NCBI GenBank assembly: GCA_025358575.1
Contig: JANYJA010000134.1
Coordinates: 50,831 to 114,830 of the forward strand
Source: Terriglobia bacterium
Lineage (GTDB): Bacteria; Acidobacteriota; Terriglobia; Bryobacterales; Bryobacteraceae
Direction of reading: 5' to 3'
DNA length: 64,000 nucleotides
A program made the translations under genes and the position numbers. Below, in pieces: positions 54,760 to 63,801 of this stretch (the first letter of the stretch is position 1; the number at the start of each line of letters is the position of its first letter). The notes under the pieces are model-generated. The model ran no database searches and was not told the DNA's origin. It saw only the letters and a list, made by a program, of their open reading frames with translations.

Positions 54760-57411
54760 ATGAAGTACTTTTGTGTCTTTTTTCTGGCTGCGTCCGCCTG
54801 CGTGGCAGCCGATTTCAATACGGGACAAGCGCCGCGCCTTTTAATCGGACAGCGGAATTTTACTCAGGCTGATTCCGGTGCCAGCAATACCATTCTTGGG
54901 GCGCCGGGCGGAATCGCTTATGCCAATAACACGCTATTCGTGGCCGACTCCAACTCCTTCGGCGCGACGCCGGCGAACAACCGCGTGCTTCTGTTCGGGA
55001 ATTTGTCAAGCTCGCTGCCGCCACTCGCCGGATTTGTGCCGGGTAACGGATCCACTTGCCCGGTGTGCGTCGGTGCCGCGACCGTGGTGCTGGGACAGCC
55101 AGATTTCACAACAACGAATGTGGCGCTGACCCAATCCGGCATGCGGGCCGCGACGGCCGTGGCGTCGGACGGCACCGTGCTGGTAGTCGCGGACACCAAC
55201 AACAACCGCATTTTGATCTGGAAATCGATTCCGGTCAGCAACAATCAGCCTGCCGATGTCGTGGTGGGTCAGTCCGATTTCACGAAGAACAAGGTATCCA
55301 TTCCCCCGAATGAAAAATCGATGCGCGGCCCCCAGGGCGTGTGGATTCAGAATGGAAAGTTGTTTGTCGCGGACACGCAGAACAACCGGGTGCTCATTTA
55401 TAACTCCATCCCGACTTCAAACGGCGCGGCTGCGGATGTGGTTCTGGGGCAAAAAGACTTTAAGACGTTCGTGGAAACCGATATCACCAAGGCCAGCGTG
55501 CCCGCTCAGGCGAACACGATTCTCAGCCCGACCTCCGTGACTTCCGACGGGCAGCGCTTGTACGTTGCCGATCTGGGACATAACCGGGTGCTGATCTGGA
55601 GTAGCATCCCGACGCAGAATCAGGCGTCAGCGGATTTGGCCCTGGGCCAGCCCGACTTGGTTAGCTCCGTCAATAACAACGCCACCGCGCTGTGCCCGGC
55701 CACCGGAGTGCTCGACGCCAACAGCAAGGCCACCTATCCCTCGCGTTGCGAAGCCACGCTCTCGTTCCCGCGTTTTGCGCTTTCCGATGGCACTCGCTTA
55801 TTTATTGCGGATGGCGGAAACGACCGGGTTTTGATCTACTCGATGGTCCCAACGACCAACGGCGCGAAGGCCGACTTCGTAATCGGCCAACCCAATGCGA
55901 ATGCCGATGTCAGCACTTCCGACGTGGACTCTTTTGCGACGCCTTCTTCCCTGGCATGGGACGGAACCAACCTTTTCGTGAGCGATGCCTTCAACCGGCG
56001 CATCGTGGCGTATTCAGTAGGCAACGCCAATGTGCCGGTGAATGGGGTCCGCAATGCCGCTAGCCGCGAAATCTTCGCAATCGGCGGTGTCACTCTAGGC
56101 GGCACGCTGACCGAGAGCAACACCGTCACCATCACTATCGCGGGTAAAGACTACAAGTACACGGTCGTCAAGAACGACGCTTTCATCAACGTGATCACTT
56201 CGCTAGTGAATTTGATTAACGCGTCGCCGGGCGATCCGAATGTGATTGCGCTCCCAAACACGGTTACACAGGGCATTGTGCTGACGGCTCGAAAGGGTGG
56301 CGCTGGCGGCACGGGCGTACTTTATTCGGTTGCGACCAGCACAAGTGCGACCATTACCGCGAAGGCGCTCGCAGCCAATCTGGCTATCAATCTCGCCGAC
56401 GCCGCGAAGGTTGCCCCGGGCACATTGATCTCTATCAATGGAACGGCCCTGAGCGACACTACGGCAATCGCCGACTTTTCCCAGGCATATTTGCCTACAC
56501 AACTCGGCGGCGCGGAGCTATATATCGACGGCATGCGCGCGCCGCTGCTCTATGTCTCGCCGACGCAAATCAACGCGCAGCTTCCGTTCGAAGTTCAGGA
56601 TCGAACCAGCGCGAGTGCCTATGTCCGAACCATTCACAACGACGGCACATCGACCGTTTCCACTCCGATCGCGATATCCATCGTGGGTGAAAATCCTGGA
56701 ATCTTTGCCGAAGACGGATCCGATCCCCGTCCCGGGCTGGTGTTCCATGCTTACGGCAACGCTTCGGGCGTGCTCTCCGTGGATGGCGTGATCAAAGCGG
56801 GCGACATAGCGACGGTCATCGTCAACGGACGCACTTACACCTATACCGTGAAGGCTACGGACACACTGGCGACCGTTCGCGATGCTTTGGTTGCTGCGAT
56901 AAACGTTGATCCCGATGTGAGTGCGACGCCCGAGAACGTCTTCACGCGGATACTGCTGCAAGCGCGCAAAGCGGGAAGTGCGGGAAATGGGATCTCTTAC
57001 TCGGCATCGGTAAGCACGAGCGCGGTGGTGGTGGTTAGCGCGCTTGGTTCGACGCTATGTTGCGCCAGCACCGCCGATACGCGCGTGACATCGGACAACC
57101 CTGCCACGCCTGGCGAGGTTCTCTATATCTACGCCACCGGCTTGGGTGTTACAAATCCGCCGGCGGGTGCCGATACCGGCAAAATATTTTCAGGCACTCA
57201 GAATCCCCCGGCGGTTCCCGTGGATTCTATTCTGGCGGACGGAAAAACTGCCAACATCCTCTCAACGGGTTTCGTTCCCGGCACCGTGGGTCTTTATCGG
57301 ATCTATTTCCAGTTGAACTCATCGGCGACAACCGATCCTAAGACGCAGCTGACGATCGCGCAACAAAACTTCGTCAGTAACATCGTTACCTTCCCTGTCG
57401 CCACGCCGTAA
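54760..57411 (+). CDS. Secreted NHL-repeat / TIGR03437 surface protein
   Basis: An 883-residue exported protein with a signal peptide (FCVFFLAASACVAAD). Residues 25-430 form an NHL-type beta propeller with repeats of the form L-F-V-A-D-x-x-N-N-R-V-L-I-x-x-S-I-P (for example KLFVADTQNNRVLIYNSIP and RLYVADLGHNRVLIWSSIP). The C-terminal half has TIGR03437 Ig-like domains (APGTLISINGTALSD, APLLYVSPTQINAQLPFEVQ, ATGLGVTNPPAG). Two copies of an 85-residue insert with N-x-Y-x-Y-T-V and I-x-L-x-A-R-K-x-G stand at about 445-545 and 672-768. It is probably displayed outside the cell; no enzymatic role is seen. Confidence 0.8.
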   Translation: MKYFCVFFLAASACVAADFNTGQAPRLLIGQRNFTQADSGASNTILGAPGGIAYANNTLFVADSNSFGATPANNRVLLFGNLSSSLPPLAGFVPGNGSTCPVCVGAATVVLGQPDFTTTNVALTQSGMRAATAVASDGTVLVVADTNNNRILIWKSIPVSNNQPADVVVGQSDFTKNKVSIPPNEKSMRGPQGVWIQNGKLFVADTQNNRVLIYNSIPTSNGAAADVVLGQKDFKTFVETDITKASVPAQANTILSPTSVTSDGQRLYVADLGHNRVLIWSSIPTQNQASADLALGQPDLVSSVNNNATALCPATGVLDANSKATYPSRCEATLSFPRFALSDGTRLFIADGGNDRVLIYSMVPTTNGAKADFVIGQPNANADVSTSDVDSFATPSSLAWDGTNLFVSDAFNRRIVAYSVGNANVPVNGVRNAASREIFAIGGVTLGGTLTESNTVTITIAGKDYKYTVVKNDAFINVITSLVNLINASPGDPNVIALPNTVTQGIVLTARKGGAGGTGVLYSVATSTSATITAKALAANLAINLADAAKVAPGTLISINGTALSDTTAIADFSQAYLPTQLGGAELYIDGMRAPLLYVSPTQINAQLPFEVQDRTSASAYVRTIHNDGTSTVSTPIAISIVGENPGIFAEDGSDPRPGLVFHAYGNASGVLSVDGVIKAGDIATVIVNGRTYTYTVKATDTLATVRDALVAAINVDPDVSATPENVFTRILLQARKAGSAGNGISYSASVSTSAVVVVSALGSTLCCASTADTRVTSDNPATPGEVLYIYATGLGVTNPPAGADTGKIFSGTQNPPAVPVDSILADGKTANILSTGFVPGTVGLYRIYFQLNSSATTDPKTQLTIAQQNFVSNIVTFPVATP

Positions 57412-57447
57412 CAGCGGCCTGGATTGGGTGCGGCTATACTACGGCCA

Positions 57448-59010
57448 ATGCCCAATTTGTGTTGCGCGCTTTCCTTTTCCCTGCTGGCGGGATCCCTGAC
57501 CGCTCAACCGGCCGCGGATGCGTTCAAGCGGCAGGCGGTCCGAGAAATCGACCAGAAACGTGTTCTGACGCAGCAGATGGTCGACCAGATCTTCAGCTTC
57601 GCGGAGCTTGGATTCCACGAGGTCGAGACTTCGCGGTACGTCACTGGAATACTCGAAAACGGTGGATTCGCGGTGCAACGCGGCGTTGCCGGAATCCCGA
57701 CTGCATGGGTGGCAAGCTATGGGTCGGGGAAGCCGGTGATTGCGTTCATGACCGACATCGACGGAATCCCCAAAGCCTCGCAGAAGCCAGGCGTGGCATA
57801 TCACGATCCGATCACGGCAGGAGCTCCGGGCCACGGCGAAGGCCACAACTCCGGGATGGCGGTGAACGTCACCGCGGCGCTGGTTCTAAAAAAGTTAATG
57901 GAACACAACCGTCTCGCGGGTACGATCCGCGTGATGCCCGGGGTGGCTGAAGAACTTTTGGGTTCGAAGGCCTTCTACGTGCGCGCCGGTCTATTCCGCG
58001 ATGTCGATCTAGTGCTTGGGTGCCATGTGGGCTCGGATTTCTCTACCAGCTACGGTCAGGGCGAAAAGAACAGCGGCCTGGTTTCGGTGCAGTACAACTT
58101 TCACGGTTTGGCGGCGCACGCGGCCGCTGCGCCGTGGCAGGGCAAGAGCGCTCTGGACGCGGTTGAATTGATGGACACTGCGTGGAACTTCAAGCGCGAA
58201 CATCTGCGCCCGGAGCAGCGGTCGCACTACGTGATTACAAATGGCGGCGATCAGCCCAACGTGGTTCCATCGGAAGCGACGGTTTGGTATTACTTCCGCG
58301 AACTCGATTTCGCGCATATCAAGGAACTGTTTGAATTGGGAAACACCATGGCGAAGGCAGCCGCTATGGAAACGGGCACCACGTTCGACTATCGCGTGGT
58401 GGGTTCGGCATGGCCGGAGCACTTCAATAAGGTGATCGCCGAAGTGCAGCAAAAGAACATCGAGGCGGTTGGAATGCCTGAGTGGAGCGACGCCGATCAA
58501 ACCCTGGCCCATGCCCTGCAAAAAGAAATCGGGGTTCAGCAAGAAGGCCTGAAGCACCAAGTAAAACCACTCGAAGCGCCGAAAGAACCACGCGGCGGGG
58601 CTACGGACGATATCGCCGATATCTCTTGGAACGTGCCGACCGTTTATCTATACTACCCGGCCAACATTCCAAACTTGCCCGGTCACAGCTGGCCTAGCGC
58701 TGTTGCAATGGCAACTCCGATTGCACACAAGGGAGCTTCGGCTGCCGCGAAGGTGCAGGCCATGACGGCGATTGATTTCCTGCTACAGCCGGAAATGGTG
58801 CAAGGCGCGTGGAGCTATTTTCGCGATGTGCAGACCAAGGATGTGAAGTACGAGCCGCTGATTGGGCCGAACGACCAGCCGGCTATTGAGCTGAATGGCG
58901 AGAAGATGGAAAAGTTCGCGCCGCTTCTGAAGAAAAATTACTACGACCCCGCGCGGTACAAAACTTACCTTGAGCAGTTGGGGATCGCTTATCCAACAGT
59001 GCGGAAATAG
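57448..59010 (+). CDS. Secreted M20-family amidohydrolase (AbgB-like)
   Basis: A 520-residue exported metal-dependent amidohydrolase. Signal peptide LCCALSFSLLAGSLTAQ at the chosen ATG. Metal site blocks are AELGFHEVETSRY, APGHGEGHNSGMAVNVTAAL, GVAEELLGSKAFYVRAGLF and CHVGSDFSTSYGQ; the dimerisation lid has HGLAAHAAAAPWQGKSALDA. The family cleaves acylated amino acids or p-aminobenzoyl-glutamate. It follows the NHL gene by 36 bp and is convergent with the ABC-amidohydrolase fusion (2-bp gap). Confidence 0.85.
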   Translation: MPNLCCALSFSLLAGSLTAQPAADAFKRQAVREIDQKRVLTQQMVDQIFSFAELGFHEVETSRYVTGILENGGFAVQRGVAGIPTAWVASYGSGKPVIAFMTDIDGIPKASQKPGVAYHDPITAGAPGHGEGHNSGMAVNVTAALVLKKLMEHNRLAGTIRVMPGVAEELLGSKAFYVRAGLFRDVDLVLGCHVGSDFSTSYGQGEKNSGLVSVQYNFHGLAAHAAAAPWQGKSALDAVELMDTAWNFKREHLRPEQRSHYVITNGGDQPNVVPSEATVWYYFRELDFAHIKELFELGNTMAKAAAMETGTTFDYRVVGSAWPEHFNKVIAEVQQKNIEAVGMPEWSDADQTLAHALQKEIGVQQEGLKHQVKPLEAPKEPRGGATDDIADISWNVPTVYLYYPANIPNLPGHSWPSAVAMATPIAHKGASAAAKVQAMTAIDFLLQPEMVQGAWSYFRDVQTKDVKYEPLIGPNDQPAIELNGEKMEKFAPLLKKNYYDPARYKTYLEQLGIAYPTVRK

Positions 59011-59012
59011 TT

Positions 59013-61214
59013 TCACTCCTGCGAAAACAACTCGGACCGGTCGACTCGCTCGCCCTTCAGGAAAACCATCGAGATCGCTTCCATAGCCTGGATATCCTGC
59101 AGCGGGTTGCCATCGACAATCAGCAGCGTGGCTTCCATGCCTTTGCGCACCTGACCGAATCGCTTACCAGCGCCTAGCAATGCTGCACCAGCGCTAGTCG
59201 CGGCTTTTAAAGCCATCCCATTCGGCACTCCGGCAGCAGCCCACAGCTCTAGTTCGCGCTGAACTGTAGGTCCGTGGACCACCAGCGGGTTGCCAGCGTC
59301 GCTGCCCGTGAGCAGCGTCACACCCGCGCGATAGGCCGCCATCAGATTTTGCTTGCCCAGATCGAGGCTCATCGGATATTTGCTCATCCGGTCGCTGTAC
59401 GCGGCGGCTTGCGTCGATTGAAGCATCTTGCGTGTCCCGGCGAGCAGTTCCGGCGGTCCGACTTGCTGCACCAGGGAACGGCCCAAACCTTCCAAATTCC
59501 CCTTGCCCAGATTGGTGAAGCCCTCGACCACGCTCAGCGTCGGATCGAAGGTCACGTGTTTCGCGGCCATCTGCGCAAACAGTGCTTCGGGAATCGCATC
59601 TCGAAACGAGCCATGCTCAATGCCGTCGGCGCCCGCGTTCAAAGCGTCCGCGACATCTTTGCTGTCGCCGGTGTGCACCACGATCGTCAATCCCTGCGCG
59701 TGTGCTTCGGCGGCGACGGCGCGCAATACTTCGATGTCAAGGCGATTGAAAACGGCGCCCGCTACCCCCGCTTCCAAAATAGCTTTGATGCCATCCACGC
59801 CTTGCTTCTTCAGCGCGTCGACTTGCTGCCGGGCTTCGTCGGGAGTTTTCGGAAGCCGCACAAACTGAGCATTAAATTGGGCACGCGCGCTCTCCGGCAT
59901 CTGCTTGGAATACTCCGTGCCGTGACCGCCTTCGGTGGTGAATAGCGGCCCGCAAATAAACAATTCCGCGCCGAGAAGCTGCCCGCTATTCACCATCGAA
60001 CGCACTTTGAGCGAAGTATCCACGGGATCGCCAACGCTCTTCACCGCCGTAACGCCGCTGTATAAGTACGCCGCTAGTTCGCGCTGCATGTTCTTGTCGA
60101 TATGCATGTACGAGTCGGTCGATTCGTAAAAACCGCCCGGGGCCGCCAGATGGACGTGGGCGTCAATCAAGCCGGGAAAAATGGTCTTGCCCGCAGCCTC
60201 GACCACTTCGGCATTCACGGTTTTCGGGTCGGGGATGTTTCCTTGGTAGACCTCTGCAATCTTGCCGTCTTTGACCAGTACGGCGCCGTTTTCAATTACA
60301 AGGCCGTCACCCACGAAAATGCGCGCGCCGCGAATCAGACGTGTCCGGCTGCGGCTAAGCTGGCGGTTGACTATTTTGGTTTCAACCACGTTTTCCTTGC
60401 TATAGGCTTGATAGCTTCCCATCAGGACAAAAGGCAGAAGCACGGCTATGAGCCAAAGCTTCGACGAGGTTCGGAGGCGCTCTTCCTTTTCCCAGCGGAA
60501 CAGTTTGATCGAGATAAAAAGCGCGACCAGCGTGGTCAAAATCAGAGCGCTGACGGATTTCCAATTTTGCAAAAAGGTCTCTTGCCGCATCAGAATTCCT
60601 TGCAGCCCGGTGACGAGATACGTCGCCGGCACAAACTGCGTCACGTTGAGCAGCCAGTTGGGGAACATGCTCACCGGCAGCGTGGCGCCGCTAAGAAACA
60701 ACATCGGAAGGTAGAAGAGCTGAACCAGAATGGCGCTCTCCTGCATGGAGTTGCAGACAGAAGCCAGAATCAATCCGATGGAGCGGAAGGCCACGCAACT
60801 GACGCAGACGAATAGCAGTACGGAGATGAAATTGGGCGGGATCGCCATGCCGTAGAGCCGGTTGGATAAAACTAAAAGCAACAAAATGGAAGGCAGGAAC
60901 AGAAGCAGGCCCGTGGTCATCGAAGCTACCAGCAGCGGCGCGGGCGATATTGGGGTGACCTTGTAACGGCGAAGCACGTTGGTTTCGCGCTCTTGCACGG
61001 CGCGCATGCCCGCGCCGAACAGGCCGTTACCCAGGATCCCGATCACCGCGACCATGGTGAAAACCTGCGTGATGGCACCACCCTGTTCAGCGTGAAACGA
61101 CTGCGCGAAGACGAAAAAGAAAATCAGCGGGAACAGGTAGTTGAAAAAAATGACCGAGCGCGCGCGCATGGCGAGTTTTAGGTCGATCTTAATTAATGCG
61201 AGATAAGATTTCAT
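59013..61214 (-). CDS. ABC-2 permease fused to an amidohydrolase
   Basis: A 733-residue two-part protein. Residues 1-240 are an ABC-2 permease with six helices and the cytoplasmic GMRAVQERETNVLRRYKVTP and LPMLFLSGATLPVSMFPNWL segments. A seventh helix (about 253-268, KLWLIAVLLPFVLMGSYQAY) follows, then residues 290-730 form a complete imidazolonepropionase/prolidase-type amidohydrolase: LIDAHVHLAAPG, VDGIKAILEAG, LTIVVHTGDSKDVADAL, GIEHGSF and LLTGSDAGNPLV, with all metal-binding positions present. The seventh helix would place the enzyme outside the membrane if the N-terminus is inside. No frameshift is seen at the join. The ATPase gene is 21 bp upstream. Confidence 0.85.
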   Translation of the reverse strand: MKSYLALIKIDLKLAMRARSVIFFNYLFPLIFFFVFAQSFHAEQGGAITQVFTMVAVIGILGNGLFGAGMRAVQERETNVLRRYKVTPISPAPLLVASMTTGLLLFLPSILLLLVLSNRLYGMAIPPNFISVLLFVCVSCVAFRSIGLILASVCNSMQESAILVQLFYLPMLFLSGATLPVSMFPNWLLNVTQFVPATYLVTGLQGILMRQETFLQNWKSVSALILTTLVALFISIKLFRWEKEERLRTSSKLWLIAVLLPFVLMGSYQAYSKENVVETKIVNRQLSRSRTRLIRGARIFVGDGLVIENGAVLVKDGKIAEVYQGNIPDPKTVNAEVVEAAGKTIFPGLIDAHVHLAAPGGFYESTDSYMHIDKNMQRELAAYLYSGVTAVKSVGDPVDTSLKVRSMVNSGQLLGAELFICGPLFTTEGGHGTEYSKQMPESARAQFNAQFVRLPKTPDEARQQVDALKKQGVDGIKAILEAGVAGAVFNRLDIEVLRAVAAEAHAQGLTIVVHTGDSKDVADALNAGADGIEHGSFRDAIPEALFAQMAAKHVTFDPTLSVVEGFTNLGKGNLEGLGRSLVQQVGPPELLAGTRKMLQSTQAAAYSDRMSKYPMSLDLGKQNLMAAYRAGVTLLTGSDAGNPLVVHGPTVQRELELWAAAGVPNGMALKAATSAGAALLGAGKRFGQVRKGMEATLLIVDGNPLQDIQAMEAISMVFLKGERVDRSELFSQE

Positions 61215-61235
61215 GAAATCGGAAAATGCCTTTCG

Positions 61236-62159
61236 TTACTCGCGCAATTTTTTGCCGGTCAACTCGATGAACACGTCTTCCAGCGTGGGCCGCTTCAAAT
61301 GCACGTCTTCCAGCTCAAGCCCTTGCTGATCCACCCACTTCACAATGTCGACTAGCGTGCGAGCCGGGCGCGTAGACACCACCAGCATCCCTCTGCCTTC
61401 GGTGGTAAGTTTAGTGGACGCCGCGTCCGGCCACGCTGGAAATGCGGCCGCATCCAGCGTCCGATTACAGATAATTTCAATGGTCGATTGCCCGAGGCTT
61501 TTCTCCTGCAACTCGCGCGGCGTGCCGATAGCGATGATCTTTCCAGCGTCCATGATGGCCACTCGGTCGCAAAGGCGCTCGGCTTCCTCGATGTAGTGAG
61601 TGGTCATCACGATCGTCCGATGTTCTTTGCGAAGCTCCTCTATGAGGTCGCGAATTTCCAAGCGCACCTGCGGATCCAGACCGGTGGTTGGCTCGTCCAG
61701 AAACAGCAGCTGGGGATCGTTGATGAGCCCGAGCGCTAGCGCTACGCGCTGTTTTTGTCCGCCGGAAAGAGTGGCGTAGCCGCTGTTGCGCTTATCCCAG
61801 AGTTGCAGCCGTTTGAGGAGTTGATCGCCATCCACGGTCTTGGTGTAGAACGCCGCGAACAATTCCAGCGATTCCTTAACGGTCATTTTATCGGGGAGGT
61901 TGGTAGCCTGAAGGCAGACGCCGATTCGATCTTTGAGCCTTTGTTTCTGGCGGTCGGGATCGTACTCGAGCACGCGCACGTCACCCGATGTCCGTTGGCG
62001 CAGACCTTCCAGAATTTCGACAGTGGTAGTCTTGCCGGCACCGTTGGGGCCGAGTAGACCGAAGACTTCCCCGGTCCGCACTTCAAAGTCGAGGCCCTTC
62101 ACAGCCTCGAAATCACCGTAGGATTTGTGCAAATCCTGAACTGCGATGGCATTGCTCAT
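61236..62159 (-). CDS. ABC transporter ATP-binding protein (ABC-2 partner)
   Basis: A 307-residue ATPase of the DrrA/CcmA-like exporter group. Walker A GLLGPNGAGKTTTVEILEGL, Q-loop LQATNLPD, signature LSGGQKQRVALALGLI, Walker B LLFLDEPTTGLDPQ and the H-loop MTTHYIEEAERLCD are complete. The last 80 residues form the regulatory extension common in this group. It powers the fused permease-amidohydrolase encoded 21 bp downstream. Substrate unknown. Confidence 0.93.
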   Translation of the reverse strand: MSNAIAVQDLHKSYGDFEAVKGLDFEVRTGEVFGLLGPNGAGKTTTVEILEGLRQRTSGDVRVLEYDPDRQKQRLKDRIGVCLQATNLPDKMTVKESLELFAAFYTKTVDGDQLLKRLQLWDKRNSGYATLSGGQKQRVALALGLINDPQLLFLDEPTTGLDPQVRLEIRDLIEELRKEHRTIVMTTHYIEEAERLCDRVAIMDAGKIIAIGTPRELQEKSLGQSTIEIICNRTLDAAAFPAWPDAASTKLTTEGRGMLVVSTRPARTLVDIVKWVDQQGLELEDVHLKRPTLEDVFIELTGKKLRE

Positions 62160-62204
62160 GCGACTTCCTAATGTAGCTTATTGTTTTGGGGAGAAAACGC
62201 GGGG

Positions 62205-62247
62205 AAGGGAAAAAAGAGGCGGGCCGACGCGGTGCGCCGGACCCGCC
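62205..62247 (-). terminator. Rho-independent terminator of the small secreted-protein gene
   Basis: Read on the minus strand, GGCGGG-T-CCG-G-CGC pairs with GCG-T-CGG-CCCGCC through an ACC loop and is followed by CTCTTTTTT. It lies 15 bp after the stop of the gene ending at 62262 and separates it from the ABC transporter operon. Confidence 0.75.
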
Positions 62248-62261
62248 GAATTGAAAACAAG

Positions 62262-62792
62262 CTATTGAATGTAGATTAAGCTGGAGCTCCTAACCGTGCT
62301 GGTGCCGAGGGTCATCGTCACGGCGTACACTACCGGACCAAAGACGCTCGGAACTGTTCCGCCAGAACTCACAATGTAGAGGGAATTCGGGTTGAAGGTG
62401 AGACTTCCAGTCGCCTTGTAGATGACCACGTTGTTCTTAATTAACTCCAATGTGACCGGACCGGTTCCCGAAACGCTGGTGAGCTGAACGGTGAAGAAAG
62501 CCTGGAACGGAGTGCCATGCGTGACGACCGAATACGGGGTCGTGATGGTAAGACTGCCAGGCGTTGGACAACTGAAGCAGGGAACACCCGTGATGGGAGC
62601 GCCGACGCCGATGATGCCGATTTCAAGACCAGGGAACCCTGAAGGCAGATCTCCGATCGCAGGCATGGCTGTGACCGCCGAGATGGTAGGAGCGCTTGCG
62701 GTAATGTCATCGGCGCGCAGTGACTGCGTGCCAATTACAGACGCGAAAACAACCGCCATTGCGGTCGTCAGGAACGAACGAGTGATTTTCAT
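62262..62792 (-). CDS. Small secreted beta-rich protein
   Basis: A 176-residue exported protein with the signal peptide SFLTTAMAVVFASVIGTQ at the chosen ATG; the open frame extends 65 codons upstream into the NrfD gene end and was cut. The mature part is beta-rich with VPCFSCPTPGSLTI (one C-x-x-C) and a likely Ig-like fold (TPFQAFFTVQLTSVSG, VTLELIKNNVVIYKATG). No family is known. It is followed by a strong terminator, so it is probably expressed on its own. Confidence 0.65.
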   Translation of the reverse strand: MKITRSFLTTAMAVVFASVIGTQSLRADDITASAPTISAVTAMPAIGDLPSGFPGLEIGIIGVGAPITGVPCFSCPTPGSLTITTPYSVVTHGTPFQAFFTVQLTSVSGTGPVTLELIKNNVVIYKATGSLTFNPNSLYIVSSGGTVPSVFGPVVYAVTMTLGTSTVRSSSLIYIQ

Positions 62793-62889
62793 CTTCTTTT
62801 CTACAGCCTCCGTGGAGTTCCGCCAAGTCAGAAAAAACCGTAAAACATTGCGGACTAGAAGAGAATACACCAGAAACGTCGAAGGTGTG

Positions 62890-63801
62890 TCACTTTTCTT
62901 GGACTTCTTGCATACGATCCGACAGCCCCAGTTGCCGTTGCTGGTGAAATGACGCGCGCGGGTCGCGGGCCGATCGCTTCCCTGCATAAAACAAAGCGAA
63001 GCGGGTGCAGAGCGACGCTAGCGATCCGGCGACTCCGGCGGCGATACGCTGATTTTTCGATCTTCCTGGCAGCAGAGCAATGATTAAGGCTCCCGCGCTT
63101 AGCACTTTAGCCGCCGTCCAAAGCGCGCCACCGATTCCAGAATTGAGTGCACGCCCGACTTGCTCGACCGCACGCGCCTCTCGGTCCACGGCTGCAACCG
63201 ATGCAATTTCCATCAGCCCACCCGCTATTGAAAACGCCCGGACTACTCGCGCTTCCCTGGGACGGAGGTCCAAGAATTTGAGCAGCGACGCGGCGCTCAC
63301 CATTCCCGAGCCGATAAAGACGCCTGGCAGGCTGCGCCGCGATTGCTTCCACACCGGCACGGCAGTGTTGGCGATCAATACGGCGGTATAGCTCGCGAGT
63401 GGCATCCCAAGCAGACCCGCGACGTAGCCAGCGGCGTTTCCCAATCTGCCCGGCAGTACCGCGGAAGAAGCCGTAGCACCACCGAATCCAGCTAGAACCC
63501 ATGAACCCACGCTCATCGGCGACGTAGGACGGAAAACCCGAAGCATGTAGAGAAACCGCTCCTTGCGTCCCAGGTCCGAAATGAGAAGCACGGCGCTCAA
63601 GGCCCCTCCCACTGCCCCGATCCAGCGGGCCCGGACGATGAGACCGCGCAGTTCTCGGGAATCGAAAGCCTGGGCGCAAGCCGCGAGGGTGGCCGCCGCG
63701 CCCGCTGCGCCTCCCACGAAGAAGTACGCGGGAATGGTCCAAATCCAAACCGGCTGTTGCAACATAGGCCGGTCGTAGTAAGTAATATCCGCGCCGCTCA
63801 T
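62890..63801 (-). CDS. NrfD/PsrC-type quinone-interacting membrane subunit
   Basis: A 303-residue membrane protein with about eight helices. It begins with ITYYDRPMLQQPVWIWTIPA and YFFVGGAAGAAATLAACAQA, then SDLGRKERFLYMLRVFRPTS, which match NrfD/PsrC-family quinol-binding subunits of molybdopterin or multiheme oxidoreductases. The start ATG overlaps the stop of the upstream Fe-S gene (ATGA). The unit continues beyond the window, so the catalytic subunit is not visible. Confidence 0.85.
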   Translation of the reverse strand: MSGADITYYDRPMLQQPVWIWTIPAYFFVGGAAGAAATLAACAQAFDSRELRGLIVRARWIGAVGGALSAVLLISDLGRKERFLYMLRVFRPTSPMSVGSWVLAGFGGATASSAVLPGRLGNAAGYVAGLLGMPLASYTAVLIANTAVPVWKQSRRSLPGVFIGSGMVSAASLLKFLDLRPREARVVRAFSIAGGLMEIASVAAVDREARAVEQVGRALNSGIGGALWTAAKVLSAGALIIALLPGRSKNQRIAAGVAGSLASLCTRFALFYAGKRSARDPRASFHQQRQLGLSDRMQEVQEK

